NCBI GenBank assembly: GCA_028066245.1
Contig: JALCBR010000010.1
Location: 1 to 64,000 of the forward strand
Direction: 5' to 3'
Length of the DNA stretch: 64,000 nucleotides
Origin: Pirellulales bacterium
Lineage (GTDB): Bacteria > Planctomycetota > Planctomycetia > Pirellulales > S012-138
The position numbers were made by a program, and so were the translations under genes. Below are positions 1-9,677 of the stretch, piece after piece; position 1 is the first letter of the stretch; each line of letters begins with the position of its first letter. The notes under the pieces were generated by a model, which did no database searches, had not been told where the DNA came from, and was given only the letters and a program-made list of their open reading frames with translations.

Positions 1-5
1 CGCCC

Positions 6-365
6 ATGTCGGTGGCGATTGAGAAGCTGCGCGGCTTTATCGCCGACCACAAGGCGGAAGTGTTATCCGTTGATGATCGCAGCACGATGCTGGAGTTCCA
101 AACGACGGGTTGGGCCATGTTCCGCCGTAGCAGTGACCGTAAGGTACTGATGTATATGCGGCTGGACTTCTCTGAAGATCAAGTTGAGTTTGATCGGCAC
201 ACTGGATCGCAGCACGTCGTCACACGGATTGACGTATCTGTGATTCTGAAACGCAGTCGCGATCGCCGCAAATCGCAAGCCATTGAGCTGGCCCGAAACC
301 TACTCTCCAGCCTGAGGTCTTATCTGATGGCCAGCGAAGAGATCGAGGCGTTAGAAGCCGTTTAG
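6..365 (+). CDS. Unknown protein, possibly the C-terminal part of a larger one
   Basis: A 119-residue frame ending in TAG. It begins five bases into the window, and the codon before its first ATG is open, so the true start may lie upstream and this may be only a C-terminal domain. The product is soluble and mixed alpha/beta, with a basic stretch near residues 82-90 (KRSRDRRK) and a helical tail. I do not recognise a family. It converges on the lipoprotein gene that ends at 440. Coding looks real because codon use matches its neighbours and the frame is compact; the function is unknown. Confidence 0.55.
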   Translation: MSVAIEKLRGFIADHKAEVLSVDDRSTMLEFQTTGWAMFRRSSDRKVLMYMRLDFSEDQVEFDRHTGSQHVVTRIDVSVILKRSRDRRKSQAIELARNLLSSLRSYLMASEEIEALEAV

Positions 366-439
366 CGAGTGGGTTCACCATCGCCAGGCCATGGATCGCA
401 TGTGACGGAGCGTGCAGGCTCGTCACTTTCAGCGGCCAA

Positions 440-1903
440 TCAGTTCGCGGCGGGGCGACCAATCTCGAATTCAACAGTCGTCGTGCCAAATCGCTGCGCC
501 TGCGTGTCCTCAATCGTGAGGATTAGCTTGTAGCGGCCGGGATAGATCTGTGGTGGAAGCTTGACAAAGTAGTTGAGGAAGAAGTCTCGACGCTCGTTCT
601 GACAAATATCTTCGATTGGCGCCAGCACTTCTTCCGCGACGCGCTGTTTGGCTTCGTTCTGAATGATGTAGCTGCCGCGCAGTTTGGTGCGATAGCCTTC
701 TGGTCCCGGCGTACTGCGGAAATTTTCGATCTCCGCATACAGCAGCACGGTCTCCTGAGGTTGAAAGACATCCTTGGCGAATGGTGTTGTGACGCCGTAG
801 CTTTTCACCTCGCGACAAAACATCGCCTGCTTGATGCGTAAGTTGGCCAACTCGGCCAGCCGCCGGTGAGCCTTGGCGAACCGCTCCATTGCTGCTGCCG
901 CGCGCTTGGATGCGGTGGGAAATGCCTCGTGATCGAGGTACTCTGCCAGCCCATATATTTCCTCAATCCAGAAGTCCTGGCTGATCGCTGGAATCCCCTG
1001 GATTGGCCTCAGAGCGTCTTCTTCCCGCTCGGCCATCAAGTACAGCATTCGTAGGAATGCGTGTTCTTTGACTTCGGCATCGCTGCGGGGCACATCAACA
1101 GTTTGTCGCTCTAGGAGCGCGATGGTCTCATCCAGTGATTGCTGCCAGGCGTAACCGTGCGCGTATTCACGGTTGTCGTGGCCTGCTGTACGGTCACTGT
1201 CGGTTGATGTATTGGTGTAGGTCGCCTGTGATATGCGATCTGACCGTGGATCGTAAGGTCCTTCCAGCTCATCGCGCCTACCTTCAGTATGGAGATCCTG
1301 TGAGGGTTGAAGTCGTTGCGCCAACTCCTGCGCGTACGAAAACGGGTTGGGTTGTGGAGCGTCCGTGTTCTGTGCCCGTCGATGGTCAATTGCATGGCGC
1401 CGCGAGCCGCCCTGATTTTCATCGTCACTGATCACGGAATTGGCCACCCCAAAACCGGACGGCGCCGCTGGTGGAGTACCATGGTTGTGATGCTGGGGGC
1501 CCGCCGGTCCTGATTGAGCGTATTGCGAACCTTGCCCGGGAAGAGTTGTGCTGCCTGCGACCGTGACCATGGAGATGATCTGACTTCGCATCACAGGATT
1601 TTCAATCTGAGCCAGCGAGGTCTCGAATTCAATCCGCTCTTGCCGTGAGAGTTTGCCATCCAGCTCAAGCCTGTTCAGAGCCTGTGAGACTGCATTGTCC
1701 GCCGAGGGTTGAGCCTCAGGCGGGTTGTTCTCCGGAGTTGAGAATGTCTCTGGACTTTGAGTTGACTGGAGCTGAGCAGCGTCGCTTGTGACTGACTGGC
1801 TTGCTTTCGAATCTGCTGGACTGCGCAGGAATGATCCCAACTGTGGACTCGCACATCCTGTGATGCCACAGCTCAAGACAATCAATGCAAACGCCCAGCG
1901 CAC
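440..1903 (-). CDS. Predicted secreted lipoprotein, planctomycete type
   Basis: I place the start at a GTG (1903) because the residues after it form a short lipoprotein signal peptide: a basic N-terminus, a hydrophobic core, then lipobox ITGC at residues 14-17. A GGAGAG lies 13 bases upstream. The open frame extends to an ATG at 2062, but that adds 53 residues before the lipobox. The 487-residue product has a low-complexity region rich in Ser, Gln, Pro and Asn (about residues 20-200), a helical middle part, and a beta-rich C-terminal 120 residues (FAKDVFQPQETVLLYAEIEN and similar). It probably sits on the cell envelope. No enzyme motif is visible. Confidence 0.75.
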   Translation of the reverse strand: MRWAFALIVLSCGITGCASPQLGSFLRSPADSKASQSVTSDAAQLQSTQSPETFSTPENNPPEAQPSADNAVSQALNRLELDGKLSRQERIEFETSLAQIENPVMRSQIISMVTVAGSTTLPGQGSQYAQSGPAGPQHHNHGTPPAAPSGFGVANSVISDDENQGGSRRHAIDHRRAQNTDAPQPNPFSYAQELAQRLQPSQDLHTEGRRDELEGPYDPRSDRISQATYTNTSTDSDRTAGHDNREYAHGYAWQQSLDETIALLERQTVDVPRSDAEVKEHAFLRMLYLMAEREEDALRPIQGIPAISQDFWIEEIYGLAEYLDHEAFPTASKRAAAAMERFAKAHRRLAELANLRIKQAMFCREVKSYGVTTPFAKDVFQPQETVLLYAEIENFRSTPGPEGYRTKLRGSYIIQNEAKQRVAEEVLAPIEDICQNERRDFFLNYFVKLPPQIYPGRYKLILTIEDTQAQRFGTTTVEFEIGRPAAN

Positions 1904-2143
1904 GTTCAAACCGGCTCTCCACGAAAACCCGCGTCGAGGGAAGGGGCGAGGAGAATAAGAAACGCCGAATCCACAAGCAAGGCGACTTGCCGCTAGCAAT
2001 GCCATCAACAAGATGTGAATGGAACCTCGCCGCCAGATTTCCGACGCCATGAGAAATGCCATCGTTTCCGTACTGCTGCTGCATCAAGCGCGAGCATCGA
2101 AAGATACGATGCCACTCGACCACTTGCCATGGCGAGGTTGGCT

Positions 2144-3106
2144 CTACCGCGGGTATCCGGGATAGCGGTCGCCCAGGCGAGGTCCAACTGCGCCGTTGTC
2201 AGAGGGTTGCGAAGGGTGTTGGGGAGCGGGATTGCCCAGAGCGGGCGCAGTGCTGGGTGGCCCACCCAGGGCGGCCAGCGCCGCCTCCGCTTCAGTGAAT
2301 TGCGGTTTCAATCGCAGCGCAGCTTGGAAATGAGCCCGAGCAAGCGCATGTTCATTCTTCTGGCTCAATAAGTATCCCAAGTTGTATTCGGCGATTTCCG
2401 GGGCATGTGTGGCACGAAGACTCTCCAACGCCGCGTCATACTTTCTCAGTTCCACTTGCACGGTTGCCAAGTTGTTGCGGTACAGTTGTCCATCCGGGGC
2501 AGCGGTCACGGCTTTTTGTAACGCAGACTCGGCTTCTTCAAACCGGCTTTGCCGGGCATAGCACAGCCCCAAGTCGTTCTGCACACTGGCATTGCCGGGT
2601 TCAATCGCCACCGCCTGAAGGTAGAGCGTGGTTGCGGTAGCAAAGTCGCCTTCGCGGTCGTACAGTCTGGCCAGGCCCATCACGGCATCGATGTGCCGTG
2701 GATCTTGCTCAAGTGCTCGGCGGTAGTGCTCAATGGCGCCGGCGCGGTTCTGCGATTGTTCGGCAACTTGTGCCAGGCGCGTGCTTAAGTTCGGGCTCGA
2801 TTGCACGGGGGAAGTCAAACTGATCTCCGGCGCCAACGGGGCGTTAACTGGCTCCACCGGTGTCGATGTTCCCACGACAAAGTTCTTGACGCGATCCCAC
2901 GGGGATGTCGAGTTCCCCTGAGCGATGTTTTGCGGATTCGCTGACGCTGGTCCGCCAGAGGTGAACGAGGGCGCGTATCCACTTGAAGTCTCAGTTGCTG
3001 AACAGCCAAAGCTGGTTGCCAGGACCGCGAATGTGGCGGCAGTCAGCAAGGTTGGGCGGAAGCATGTCTGTTGAGCACGCTGTCGGATGCTGTTGACTAC
3101 GGCCAT
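2144..3106 (-). CDS. TPR-repeat lipoprotein
   Basis: A 320-residue product. The signal peptide ends in a lipobox-like SFGC about residue 35. Several tetratricopeptide repeats follow from about residue 105 to 265, with typical spacing (ALEQDPRHIDAVMGLARLYD, AVAIEPGNASVQNDLGLCYA). The C-terminal 50 residues are Pro/Gly/Ala-rich and probably disordered. The start at 3106 is supported by GAGG eight bases upstream; an in-frame GTG nine bases earlier is less likely. TPR lipoproteins usually scaffold envelope complexes, but no partner can be named. It lies 240 bases upstream of the lipoprotein gene on the same strand, so the two may be co-transcribed. Confidence 0.8.
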   Translation of the reverse strand: MAVVNSIRQRAQQTCFRPTLLTAATFAVLATSFGCSATETSSGYAPSFTSGGPASANPQNIAQGNSTSPWDRVKNFVVGTSTPVEPVNAPLAPEISLTSPVQSSPNLSTRLAQVAEQSQNRAGAIEHYRRALEQDPRHIDAVMGLARLYDREGDFATATTLYLQAVAIEPGNASVQNDLGLCYARQSRFEEAESALQKAVTAAPDGQLYRNNLATVQVELRKYDAALESLRATHAPEIAEYNLGYLLSQKNEHALARAHFQAALRLKPQFTEAEAALAALGGPPSTAPALGNPAPQHPSQPSDNGAVGPRLGDRYPGYPR

Positions 3107-3279
3107 CTGGCTCACCTCATTGAAGTTGGCAGTCCATCGCCGCCCGTGGCGCTTTGGAATCCTCTAATATCACCTTCTTGCCATCGGCAGTTTCGCCGGC
3201 AAACTCCTTCCAGCTTCTAAAGTTTGCGCACCAACAATGCAGTCAAGCATGCGTACGACCCCAGGGAAGCGTCTGCAAG

Positions 3280-3309
3280 TTGCTAGCATTTTTGGAAATG
3301 CGATATACT
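3280..3309 (+). promoter_or_regulatory. Candidate sigma70-type promoter
   Basis: TTGCTA at 3280-3285 and TATACT at 3304-3309 are separated by 18 bases. The -10 matches consensus at 5 of 6 positions and the -35 at 4 of 6. Transcription would start near 3316, about 25 bases before the strong ribosome binding site of the winged-helix gene at 3354. Inferred from consensus only. Confidence 0.4.
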
Positions 3310-3353
3310 GATTGCAGGCAGGCGGCACAGACAAGCACATGAAGGAGCGAATC

Positions 3354-3575
3354 ATGGCTGCCGTGGCAGAACTCTCTTGTACGGAGCGAATCGGGACGGT
3401 CGCTGGAGAAATCTGGCGACTACTGGAATCCAACGGGCCCATGTCCATGTCGCGAATCGTCGCCGAGATGGAACGTCCCCGCGATCATGTGATGCAGGGC
3501 ATCGGCTGGCTTGCCCGAGAGGACAAGCTGAGCTTCGAAGAAGCGCAGCGAGGCATCACAGTCTACGTGAGATAA
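3354..3575 (+). CDS. Small winged-helix protein, DUF2582-like
   Basis: A 73-residue protein. The start at 3354 is fixed by GAAGGAG (3341-3347) six bases upstream; an in-frame ATG at 3339 would sit on top of that site. The sequence fits a single winged helix-turn-helix: a first helix (IGTVAGEIWRLLESNGP), a recognition unit (MSMSRIVAEMERPRDHVMQGIGWLAREDKL), and a short beta wing (FEEAQRGITVYVR). This resembles the DUF2582 winged-helix family, small single-domain proteins of unknown target. It is transcribed alone and converges on the PDZ gene. A DNA-binding role is inferred from the fold. Confidence 0.75.
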   Translation: MAAVAELSCTERIGTVAGEIWRLLESNGPMSMSRIVAEMERPRDHVMQGIGWLAREDKLSFEEAQRGITVYVR

Positions 3576-3603
3576 TCGTTATGTGAATAGTCGCACAAAA
3601 CGA

Positions 3604-4605
3604 TCACAACCTCATTGCTCCCGCATCTTCATCATGAGCGCGGTTGACTGTGCGGTCCAGCCGCTGCTGCAATTGCCGCAGTTGCTCTTCGAGCGCTCTA
3701 ACGCGTGTCTCCAGTTGTTGAATTCTCGCATCAGCGTTTGATTGCGGCTCCAACACCAACGTTCTCGGGTCGCGCTGCTGCCCGGTTTGTCCTCCAGCGG
3801 CGGCGATGAGTTCCCGCAAGGCGGGAAGCTGGGCTTGCCGAGCGACGCCGTCGCGAATGATCACCAAAGACACGGCTCGACGCTCGTTTGATTGAATCAC
3901 GTTGGCCAACTCTGTTGGAGTTCTGACGCCTGCTTGTCCCGCTTGGACGATCAGGTCCCCTCGTCTCAACCCTCCATCGTGCGCGGGTGATCCTTCGGTC
4001 ACATTGACCACAAGCACCGCTGCGGCGCTCGCAGCACCCATTTGCTCTCGCAGTTGGTCATTCATGGCATGGGCGGTGAATCCGTGGATCTTAAAATTTG
4101 CCTCCACAACTTGCATCACACCGCCCTTGCCAGGGATCAATCCAAAGCCCGGAAAAGTCGTACGTTCCGCGTCAGGTCGAACTCCCAATGTTGCCTGAAC
4201 TTTGAGCGATTCCGATCCACGCGTTGGATGTTCGCGAACGACATTGAAGCTCACTTCGTGGTGAGCCGGGATGTTGACGAGAACCTGGGCGAGCGCTTCC
4301 AAGTTTCGGACGGGCTGCCGGTTAACGGCAGTGATGAGATCATTGACGGCAAGCCCTCCCACGTCCGCTGGACTGCCAGGAAGCACTTTCAAAACGCGAA
4401 TTCCCTGGCCGCCCTCATGAGAGTCATCCATCTCTGCGCCCAGGTAGCCTGGTTCCACGATTTGTCTGGCCGGCGGTGCGGTGCCGGTGATCTGCTGCTC
4501 AAGGCGACTCAACGCCGATTGTTCCCCTTGCGCTAAAACAAATCGCGGCGGCAAAAACAAAGCCACCGCGACAAGACCCATCACAACCAAACTGAAGTTT
4601 CGCAC
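3604..4605 (-). CDS. Secreted tandem-PDZ protein without protease domain
   Basis: A GTG start at 4605 is chosen because AAAGGAG lies six bases upstream and the residues after it form a clean signal peptide (VRNFSLVVMGLVAVALFLPP). The 333-residue product carries two PDZ domains: about residues 50-135 (YLGAEMDD...GIRVLKVLPGSPADVGGL) and 155-250 (VLVVNVTEGSPAHDGGLRRG). A C-terminal coiled coil with heptads (QQLETRVRALEEQLRQLQQR) follows at about 290-325. No trypsin-like domain is present, so it is not an HtrA protease; it more likely binds peptides or scaffolds proteins in the periplasm. The gene stands alone between convergent and divergent neighbours. Confidence 0.85.
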   Translation of the reverse strand: MRNFSLVVMGLVAVALFLPPRFVLAQGEQSALSRLEQQITGTAPPARQIVEPGYLGAEMDDSHEGGQGIRVLKVLPGSPADVGGLAVNDLITAVNRQPVRNLEALAQVLVNIPAHHEVSFNVVREHPTRGSESLKVQATLGVRPDAERTTFPGFGLIPGKGGVMQVVEANFKIHGFTAHAMNDQLREQMGAASAAAVLVVNVTEGSPAHDGGLRRGDLIVQAGQAGVRTPTELANVIQSNERRAVSLVIIRDGVARQAQLPALRELIAAAGGQTGQQRDPRTLVLEPQSNADARIQQLETRVRALEEQLRQLQQRLDRTVNRAHDEDAGAMRL

Positions 4606-4789
4606 AAGACTCTCCTTTGGGTGCCAGGCTGAAATCGCCGCAGGTTGGGCCAAGTTTGGATCAGCGCATGAGCGTGGATTCCAGGAATTCAGTATAGCCT
4701 CAACTCGCTTGAGCTGACGACTGAGTTGAGCATCGTTATCCTGAGACTGCCAAACGGAAGCAACTTGCTACTGTTCTCGTGGAGGGTAA

Positions 4790-5719
4790 ATGGAATTTCG
4801 AGAGATCACCGCGTCTGAGGAGCGTGAACGGTTACTCACGATTGTGCTTCGTGAATCACCGGAAGATGACGTTGCTGCGTTGACAACGCGTTTGGCGAGT
4901 GATGACCGCGTCTTGGTTGGCCTTGCCGATACGCCATTGTTGTCCGGTTTGGCCATCGCGGCACAATTGCAATCTGGCGGAGGTAGCTTCATTTGGCCCG
5001 TTCAACCAGCGGAAACCGATCCCGGCTCGGCCGATTCTCACGCGCAGCTTGACGTTGCCCTTGGCGGCATCACTCGCGCAGTCGCTTGGCTAAAGAATCG
5101 TGGTGCTGCGCACGTTCAAAGTCTGCTTGATCCGAAGGATGACTGGAATCAAACGCTCTTTCACACCGCAGGCTTCTCCCATTTAGCGGACCTCGCCTAC
5201 CTGGGAGCCGAGCCAACTGAGTTCCCAGAAGCACGACCTCAAAGCCGTCTGGGATTTCGTTCGCACAGCGAAACGATGCTCGATGCTCAGCTTTCCCAGA
5301 TGACGGTGATCTTGGAGCGAACTTATGCAGGCACCCAAGATTGTCCGGCAATGAGCGACTTGCAACCTGCGAAGAATGCGATTGAGAGCTATCAGAGTAT
5401 TGGCAAGTTTGATCCCCAGAACTGGTTTTTGATTGATGTTCAAGGGCAAGCTGCGGGGTGTCTGATCTTGGCCGAACAAACGGACGGCGCAATCCCTGTT
5501 CTGGAGTTGGTCTATATGGGCATCGTGCCTGAGGTTCGCGGTCGCGGATTTGGTGTGGAGATTGTCCGCTTCGCGCAATGGGTGGCACGAGAAAAATGCG
5601 CTGAGCGGCTGGTTCTGGCAGTCGACACGAACAACCAACCAGCATTGGCGATGTACGCCGAATGCGGGTTTGGACTGTGGGGGCAGAGACGCGCCATGAT
5701 CAAGAAGCTCGACGGATAA
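4790..5719 (+). CDS. GNAT-family N-acetyltransferase
   Basis: The 309-residue protein has a clear acetyl-CoA-binding GNAT domain in its C-terminal 150 residues. The signature lies in MGIVPEVRGRGFGVEIVRFA, where RGRGFG binds the pyrophosphate, followed by LAVDTNNQPALAMYAECGF. The N-terminal half (residues 1-150) looks like a second, degenerate GNAT lobe, giving an architecture like mycothiol synthase or other double-GNAT enzymes. GGAGGGTAA directly precedes the ATG. The substrate cannot be read from the sequence. The gene is monocistronic and converges on the DUF1501 gene, whose stop lies 47 bases further on. Confidence 0.85.
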   Translation: MEFREITASEERERLLTIVLRESPEDDVAALTTRLASDDRVLVGLADTPLLSGLAIAAQLQSGGGSFIWPVQPAETDPGSADSHAQLDVALGGITRAVAWLKNRGAAHVQSLLDPKDDWNQTLFHTAGFSHLADLAYLGAEPTEFPEARPQSRLGFRSHSETMLDAQLSQMTVILERTYAGTQDCPAMSDLQPAKNAIESYQSIGKFDPQNWFLIDVQGQAAGCLILAEQTDGAIPVLELVYMGIVPEVRGRGFGVEIVRFAQWVAREKCAERLVLAVDTNNQPALAMYAECGFGLWGQRRAMIKKLDG

Positions 5720-5766
5720 CGCCAAAGAGATCGACGCGTCGTGAATAACGAAATCAGCAAGAGCTC

Positions 5767-7224
5767 TCAAGCAAACAGGCCCGTGACGGGTTCACCCTTG
5801 ACCAATTCACGCGGTTGGTTGAGATGGTTGTGAACAATTGTGTCTGGCTTGATGCCAAGCAGGTGATAAAGCGTGGCCAGCAATTGCGTGGGATGGACGG
5901 GGTCTGCCAGAGGACTGGAGGCTGTTTCATCACTCTTGCCGTACACAAAGCCGCGCTTGATGCCGGCGCCGGCGATGCAGGCAGTGTAGCAGTATGGCCA
6001 ATGGTCACGTCCGTCATCACTGTTGTTGTTGCCGGATGTACTGACGCCGCGCTTGGGGCTACGGCCAAACTCACCCACGGCAACTACAACCGTCTCATCC
6101 AACATGCCGCGTTCGTCCAAGTCTTCGATTAATGCTGACAAGCCCGTGTCAAACATAGGAGCGGCTTGCGTTTTCATCCGCTTGGAAAGATTGATATGGA
6201 CGTCCCAGGAGTGGTTGTCGCTGTTGGCGGTCTTAGGCCAATTGACCTCGACAACGCGGGTGCCCGCTTCAACTAGGCGGCGAGCCAGCAGACAGCACTG
6301 CCCAAACGTGTTGCGGCCGTATCGATCACGTGCAGCATCTGTTTCCAGGGTCAGGTCAAAAGCGTCTCGCGCGCGGCCGGAAGTGACCAGACTGAGAGCC
6401 TGCTCGTAATATTTGTCCAAGTCATGTTTCGCCACCGCCTTGTCCAGGCTCTTCATTCCGTCATTAATCAGATCACGCAGACGGGCTCTTTGCTGCAAGC
6501 GAAACTTGGAAACTTCAGGGCGGAGCTTCAAATCATCAATCTTGATCTGATCCATCTTGTCCATGTCCATATCGTTCCCTGGGGGGAACAAGTAATACGG
6601 ATCATAGGCACGGCCAAGAAATCCAGCGGTGCCGCCCTTGTTGATGACATTACTCTCCTGCAACGGCCGAGGCATCATCACGAAGGGTAGCATGGGCACT
6701 TCTGGCGGGCGAAACTTCGTCACGTTGCAGCCAAAGTGCGGGAAGTCCTTGGGCGAGGGCGGTTCTAACTGTCCGGCCGGGCTGACCTTGTCTGTCGTGT
6801 AGCCGGTCAACATCTGATAGATGGCGGCTGTGTGGTTGAACAGACCGGTGGGCTCATAACTCATTGAGCGAATGAGCGTGACCTTGTCAGTCACTTCCGC
6901 GAAACGCGGCATTAAATCCGTGACTTTCACGCCCGGCGTCTTGGTGTCAATGGGCGCGAATTGGCTCTTGACGTTGTCCGGAACGTTTTCCTTGGGATCC
7001 CACAGGTCCAGGTGACTGGGACCACCTTGCAAATACAGCAGGATAACACTTTTCGCCTTACCAAAGCTGTCGTGCTTCTCCTGATCGGTAGCTGCCCGCG
7101 ATTCCGCCTGAAGCAAACCTGGCAGGCTCAATCCAAACATCGTTGAGCCGCCGACGCGCAGCAAATCGCGCCGCGTCAAGCCATCGCAGGTATCACGCAT
7201 CGCGCTCTGCGGAAAGACCAGCAT
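5767..7224 (-). CDS. DUF1501 family protein, Tat-exported
   Basis: A 485-residue member of the DUF1501 family, which has expanded in planctomycetes and belongs to the alkaline-phosphatase/sulfatase-like superfamily. Visible features are a twin-arginine signal ([10 protein letters not shown], residues 18-27), the hallmark [18 protein letters not shown], a central [10 protein letters not shown] segment, and the C-terminal [13 protein letters not shown] and [15 protein letters not shown] motifs. In planctomycetes such genes usually follow a DUF1553/DUF1549 cytochrome-type gene; none is present here. GAGG sits eight bases before the ATG. The biochemical activity is not established for the family; involvement in breakdown of complex substrates is inference from genome context elsewhere. 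Confidence 0.9.
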   Translation of the reverse strand: MLVFPQSAMRDTCDGLTRRDLLRVGGSTMFGLSLPGLLQAESRAATDQEKHDSFGKAKSVILLYLQGGPSHLDLWDPKENVPDNVKSQFAPIDTKTPGVKVTDLMPRFAEVTDKVTLIRSMSYEPTGLFNHTAAIYQMLTGYTTDKVSPAGQLEPPSPKDFPHFGCNVTKFRPPEVPMLPFVMMPRPLQESNVINKGGTAGFLGRAYDPYYLFPPGNDMDMDKMDQIKIDDLKLRPEVSKFRLQQRARLRDLINDGMKSLDKAVAKHDLDKYYEQALSLVTSGRARDAFDLTLETDAARDRYGRNTFGQCCLLARRLVEAGTRVVEVNWPKTANSDNHSWDVHINLSKRMKTQAAPMFDTGLSALIEDLDERGMLDETVVVAVGEFGRSPKRGVSTSGNNNSDDGRDHWPYCYTACIAGAGIKRGFVYGKSDETASSPLADPVHPTQLLATLYHLLGIKPDTIVHNHLNQPRELVKGEPVTGLFA

Positions 7225-7578
7225 TGAGAGACCTCAGGGAAGCAGAGGACTAAGTGGGAGGGCGGTCAGCGCTTCCCCCACTTATTGCAGGGACCGCTGT
7301 TGGAGCACCATGCAATCTCCCTAAGCATATTGCCTGTAAGTAGTAAGTGTCAAATTCTGCCAGCTGAACTATCTCAAGAACAGCCATGCGACCCCCAATT
7401 CAACGGTTTGTTTGAATAATGCCTGCTGAGAAATGTTCGATGCCTTCGGTGTCCTAACTCATTTGAGTAAGTCGAGTTTCGCTGGCTGTCGCTCTCGCCG
7501 ATCTTCGCCTATCATCAACACTGGGACTAAGTGTTCAATTTTGCGCATGCGATTGTTGGCACTCGAAAAGGACTGAGC
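7225..7578. other. Divergent intergenic region with a hairpin
   Basis: A 354-base region between the divergent DUF1501 gene and the sigma54 activator gene; no gene is seen. It holds an 8-base inverted repeat, TAAGTGGG (7251-7258) and CCCACTTA (7277-7284), with an 18-base loop. This would lie in the leader of the DUF1501 transcript 27-60 bases before its start. No convincing -35/-10 pair was found. Confidence 0.4.
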
Positions 7579-9606
7579 ATGCTGGCATATTTGGTTATCC
7601 GTGAGGGTTCGAAGTGGACGGACGTGTTTCGCTTGATTCCAGGCGAAACCGTACGCTTGGGCCGCGCGCCGACCAACCAAATTGTGCTCAAAGACGACCG
7701 CTGCAGCCGTTTTCATGCGGAGGTGTCCTGCACAGAGGGCGATTGGGTTATCCGCGATCTCCAAAGCCGCAACGGAACGGCTGTTGGCGGTGACCTGCTG
7801 GAAGGGGACCGTTCGCTGCAACCGGGCGAAATCATTCGCATCGGTCGTTCACAACTCGCGTTCGTGCACGATTTATCCAAGGCGTTTGGCGACGGACGTC
7901 CAGTTCCTGAACTCTCTCCGGAAGAGTTGGCCACGCTCAACGAGCAGACGTCCGCCTCAGTGGATGGAATGTCAAAAGACATCCTGTCCCCGCCGGAACC
8001 GACAACAATCACCCACCGGCGCGGGCACACACGATACTTGGAGCCGATTGAACCAGACGATTCGCAAATGCCAGGCGCCAGCCAGGCTTTAACCAAGCTT
8101 TGTCGTCTCGGATTCGAGTTGGGGAAAAGTCCCAACGTGGAAGCGATGTGCCAACTGGCGCTGACTGGCGTGTTTGAGGTTTCGCAAGCGAATGCTGGTG
8201 CGGTCTACGTGTTCCCCAGAGACTACGTGGGCGAGCCTGAAGCAGAGTTCTTGGAAATCGTCGCTTCGCGAGGTGACGAAGGGACTCGCTATCAGCCGAT
8301 TTCTCCCTTCCTTGCCAATACTGTTCTCAGAGAAGGTGAGGCCTTGCTCGCACGCAATATCATGGGCGACAGCACGATCGCCAGCCGCGACAGCAAGGGT
8401 GAGATCCATGCCACGAGTGTGGTCTGCGCGCCCATTCGCCGTAACGGAAATGTCTACGGTTTGATTCATTTGTTCTCGACGGATGAGCAACAAGCCCTGG
8501 ATCCGGAAGACCTGGACTTCACCTTGGCAGTCGCGGATTCTGTTGCCGTTGCGCTGGAGAATGTCAACCGGCGTCAGGAACTGGCAGAGAATCTTGACCA
8601 AGTGCTGGGGGAAAACGAGCAGCTTCGCGAACGGTTGGGAGTAGAAAGCGAAATCGTCGGGGGCAGTCCCGTGATCGCTAAGATTACTGAGCAGATTGCG
8701 CGCGCTGCGCCCAGCAAAGCCACCGTGCTGATTCGCGGCGAGAGCGGAGTCGGCAAAGAACTGGTCGCACGCGCGGTGCACTTCTCCAGTCCCCGTCGTA
8801 AGAAAAGCTTTGTTTGCATTAACTGTGCAGCGCTTTCAGAAAGCCTGCTGGAGAGTGAGCTCTTTGGGCATGAGCGCGGAGCATTTACCGGCGCGACGGA
8901 CCGCAAGATTGGCAAGTTTGAAGCGTCCGATGGCGGCACGATCATGCTCGATGAAATCGGCGAGATGAGCCCGCAAACGCAGGCCAAATTCCTGCGAGTC
9001 TTGGAAGGGCATCCGTTTGAACGCGTCGGCGGTAGCGAACCTGTGCATGTTGACGTCCGCGTGATCGCCGCGACCAACCGTGATCTGGAAAAGGAAGTTG
9101 AGAAAGGCAACTTCCGTCGCGATCTCTACTTCCGTCTGCGGGTTGTTGAGATCATCGTTCCTGGTTTGCGCAAGCGGCCGCAAGATGTCCCTGTCCTGGC
9201 GCAGTACTTCTTGGAAAAGTACTCCGCCGAAACAGGACGGCGAATTCGCGGGTTTTCCGCTGACGCGCTACAAGAAATGCAATCCTATCGATGGCCGGGA
9301 AATGTCCGTGAGCTCAAGAACGTGATCGAACGCGCCGTTGTGCTCTGCAATGCAGACGTGATCGATGTTGATGACCTGATGCTTTCTAAGCTCGCTACTG
9401 CAGGCGAAACTACGGAAATGCCAGCAGGGCCGAATACCTATCAGCCGTTGTCTCTGGCGGATCTTGAAAAGAAACACATCGCCGCCACATTAATTGCGAC
9501 TGGCTGGAACAAGAGCCAGGCCGCCGGCATTCTTGGAATCGAACGGTCGACGCTGGACCGTAAGATTCGCCGTTACGAGATCCGGCGCGATTCACAGATC
9601 GCGTGA
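7579..9606 (+). CDS. FHA-GAF sigma54-dependent transcriptional activator
   Basis: A 675-residue enhancer-binding protein. Domains in order: FHA (about 1-95, with LGRAPTNQIVLKDDRCSRFHAE and SRNGT phosphothreonine-pocket residues), a linker, GAF (about 155-320), AAA+ (about 365-600) and a Fis-type HTH (630-670, WNKSQAAGILGIERSTLDRK). The AAA+ core has Walker A GESGVGKE at 387-394, GAFTGA at 434-439 for sigma54 contact, Walker B IMLDEIGEM, and the sensor motif VIAATNRDL. The start at 7579 is favoured by AAAGGA 6 bases upstream; an ATG 48 bases earlier lacks one. An FHA domain in place of a receiver implies control by Ser/Thr phosphorylation. Targets are unknown; a sigma54-like promoter precedes glnB at 56.2 kb. 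Confidence 0.93.
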   Translation: MLAYLVIREGSKWTDVFRLIPGETVRLGRAPTNQIVLKDDRCSRFHAEVSCTEGDWVIRDLQSRNGTAVGGDLLEGDRSLQPGEIIRIGRSQLAFVHDLSKAFGDGRPVPELSPEELATLNEQTSASVDGMSKDILSPPEPTTITHRRGHTRYLEPIEPDDSQMPGASQALTKLCRLGFELGKSPNVEAMCQLALTGVFEVSQANAGAVYVFPRDYVGEPEAEFLEIVASRGDEGTRYQPISPFLANTVLREGEALLARNIMGDSTIASRDSKGEIHATSVVCAPIRRNGNVYGLIHLFSTDEQQALDPEDLDFTLAVADSVAVALENVNRRQELAENLDQVLGENEQLRERLGVESEIVGGSPVIAKITEQIARAAPSKATVLIRGESGVGKELVARAVHFSSPRRKKSFVCINCAALSESLLESELFGHERGAFTGATDRKIGKFEASDGGTIMLDEIGEMSPQTQAKFLRVLEGHPFERVGGSEPVHVDVRVIAATNRDLEKEVEKGNFRRDLYFRLRVVEIIVPGLRKRPQDVPVLAQYFLEKYSAETGRRIRGFSADALQEMQSYRWPGNVRELKNVIERAVVLCNADVIDVDDLMLSKLATAGETTEMPAGPNTYQPLSLADLEKKHIAATLIATGWNKSQAAGILGIERSTLDRKIRRYEIRRDSQIA

Positions 9607-9677
9607 AGGTCTCTTACAACTGGCGCCTACTTCCGCACATCCAACGGTTGTTGCATGCAGAACAACGTGGAAAAACA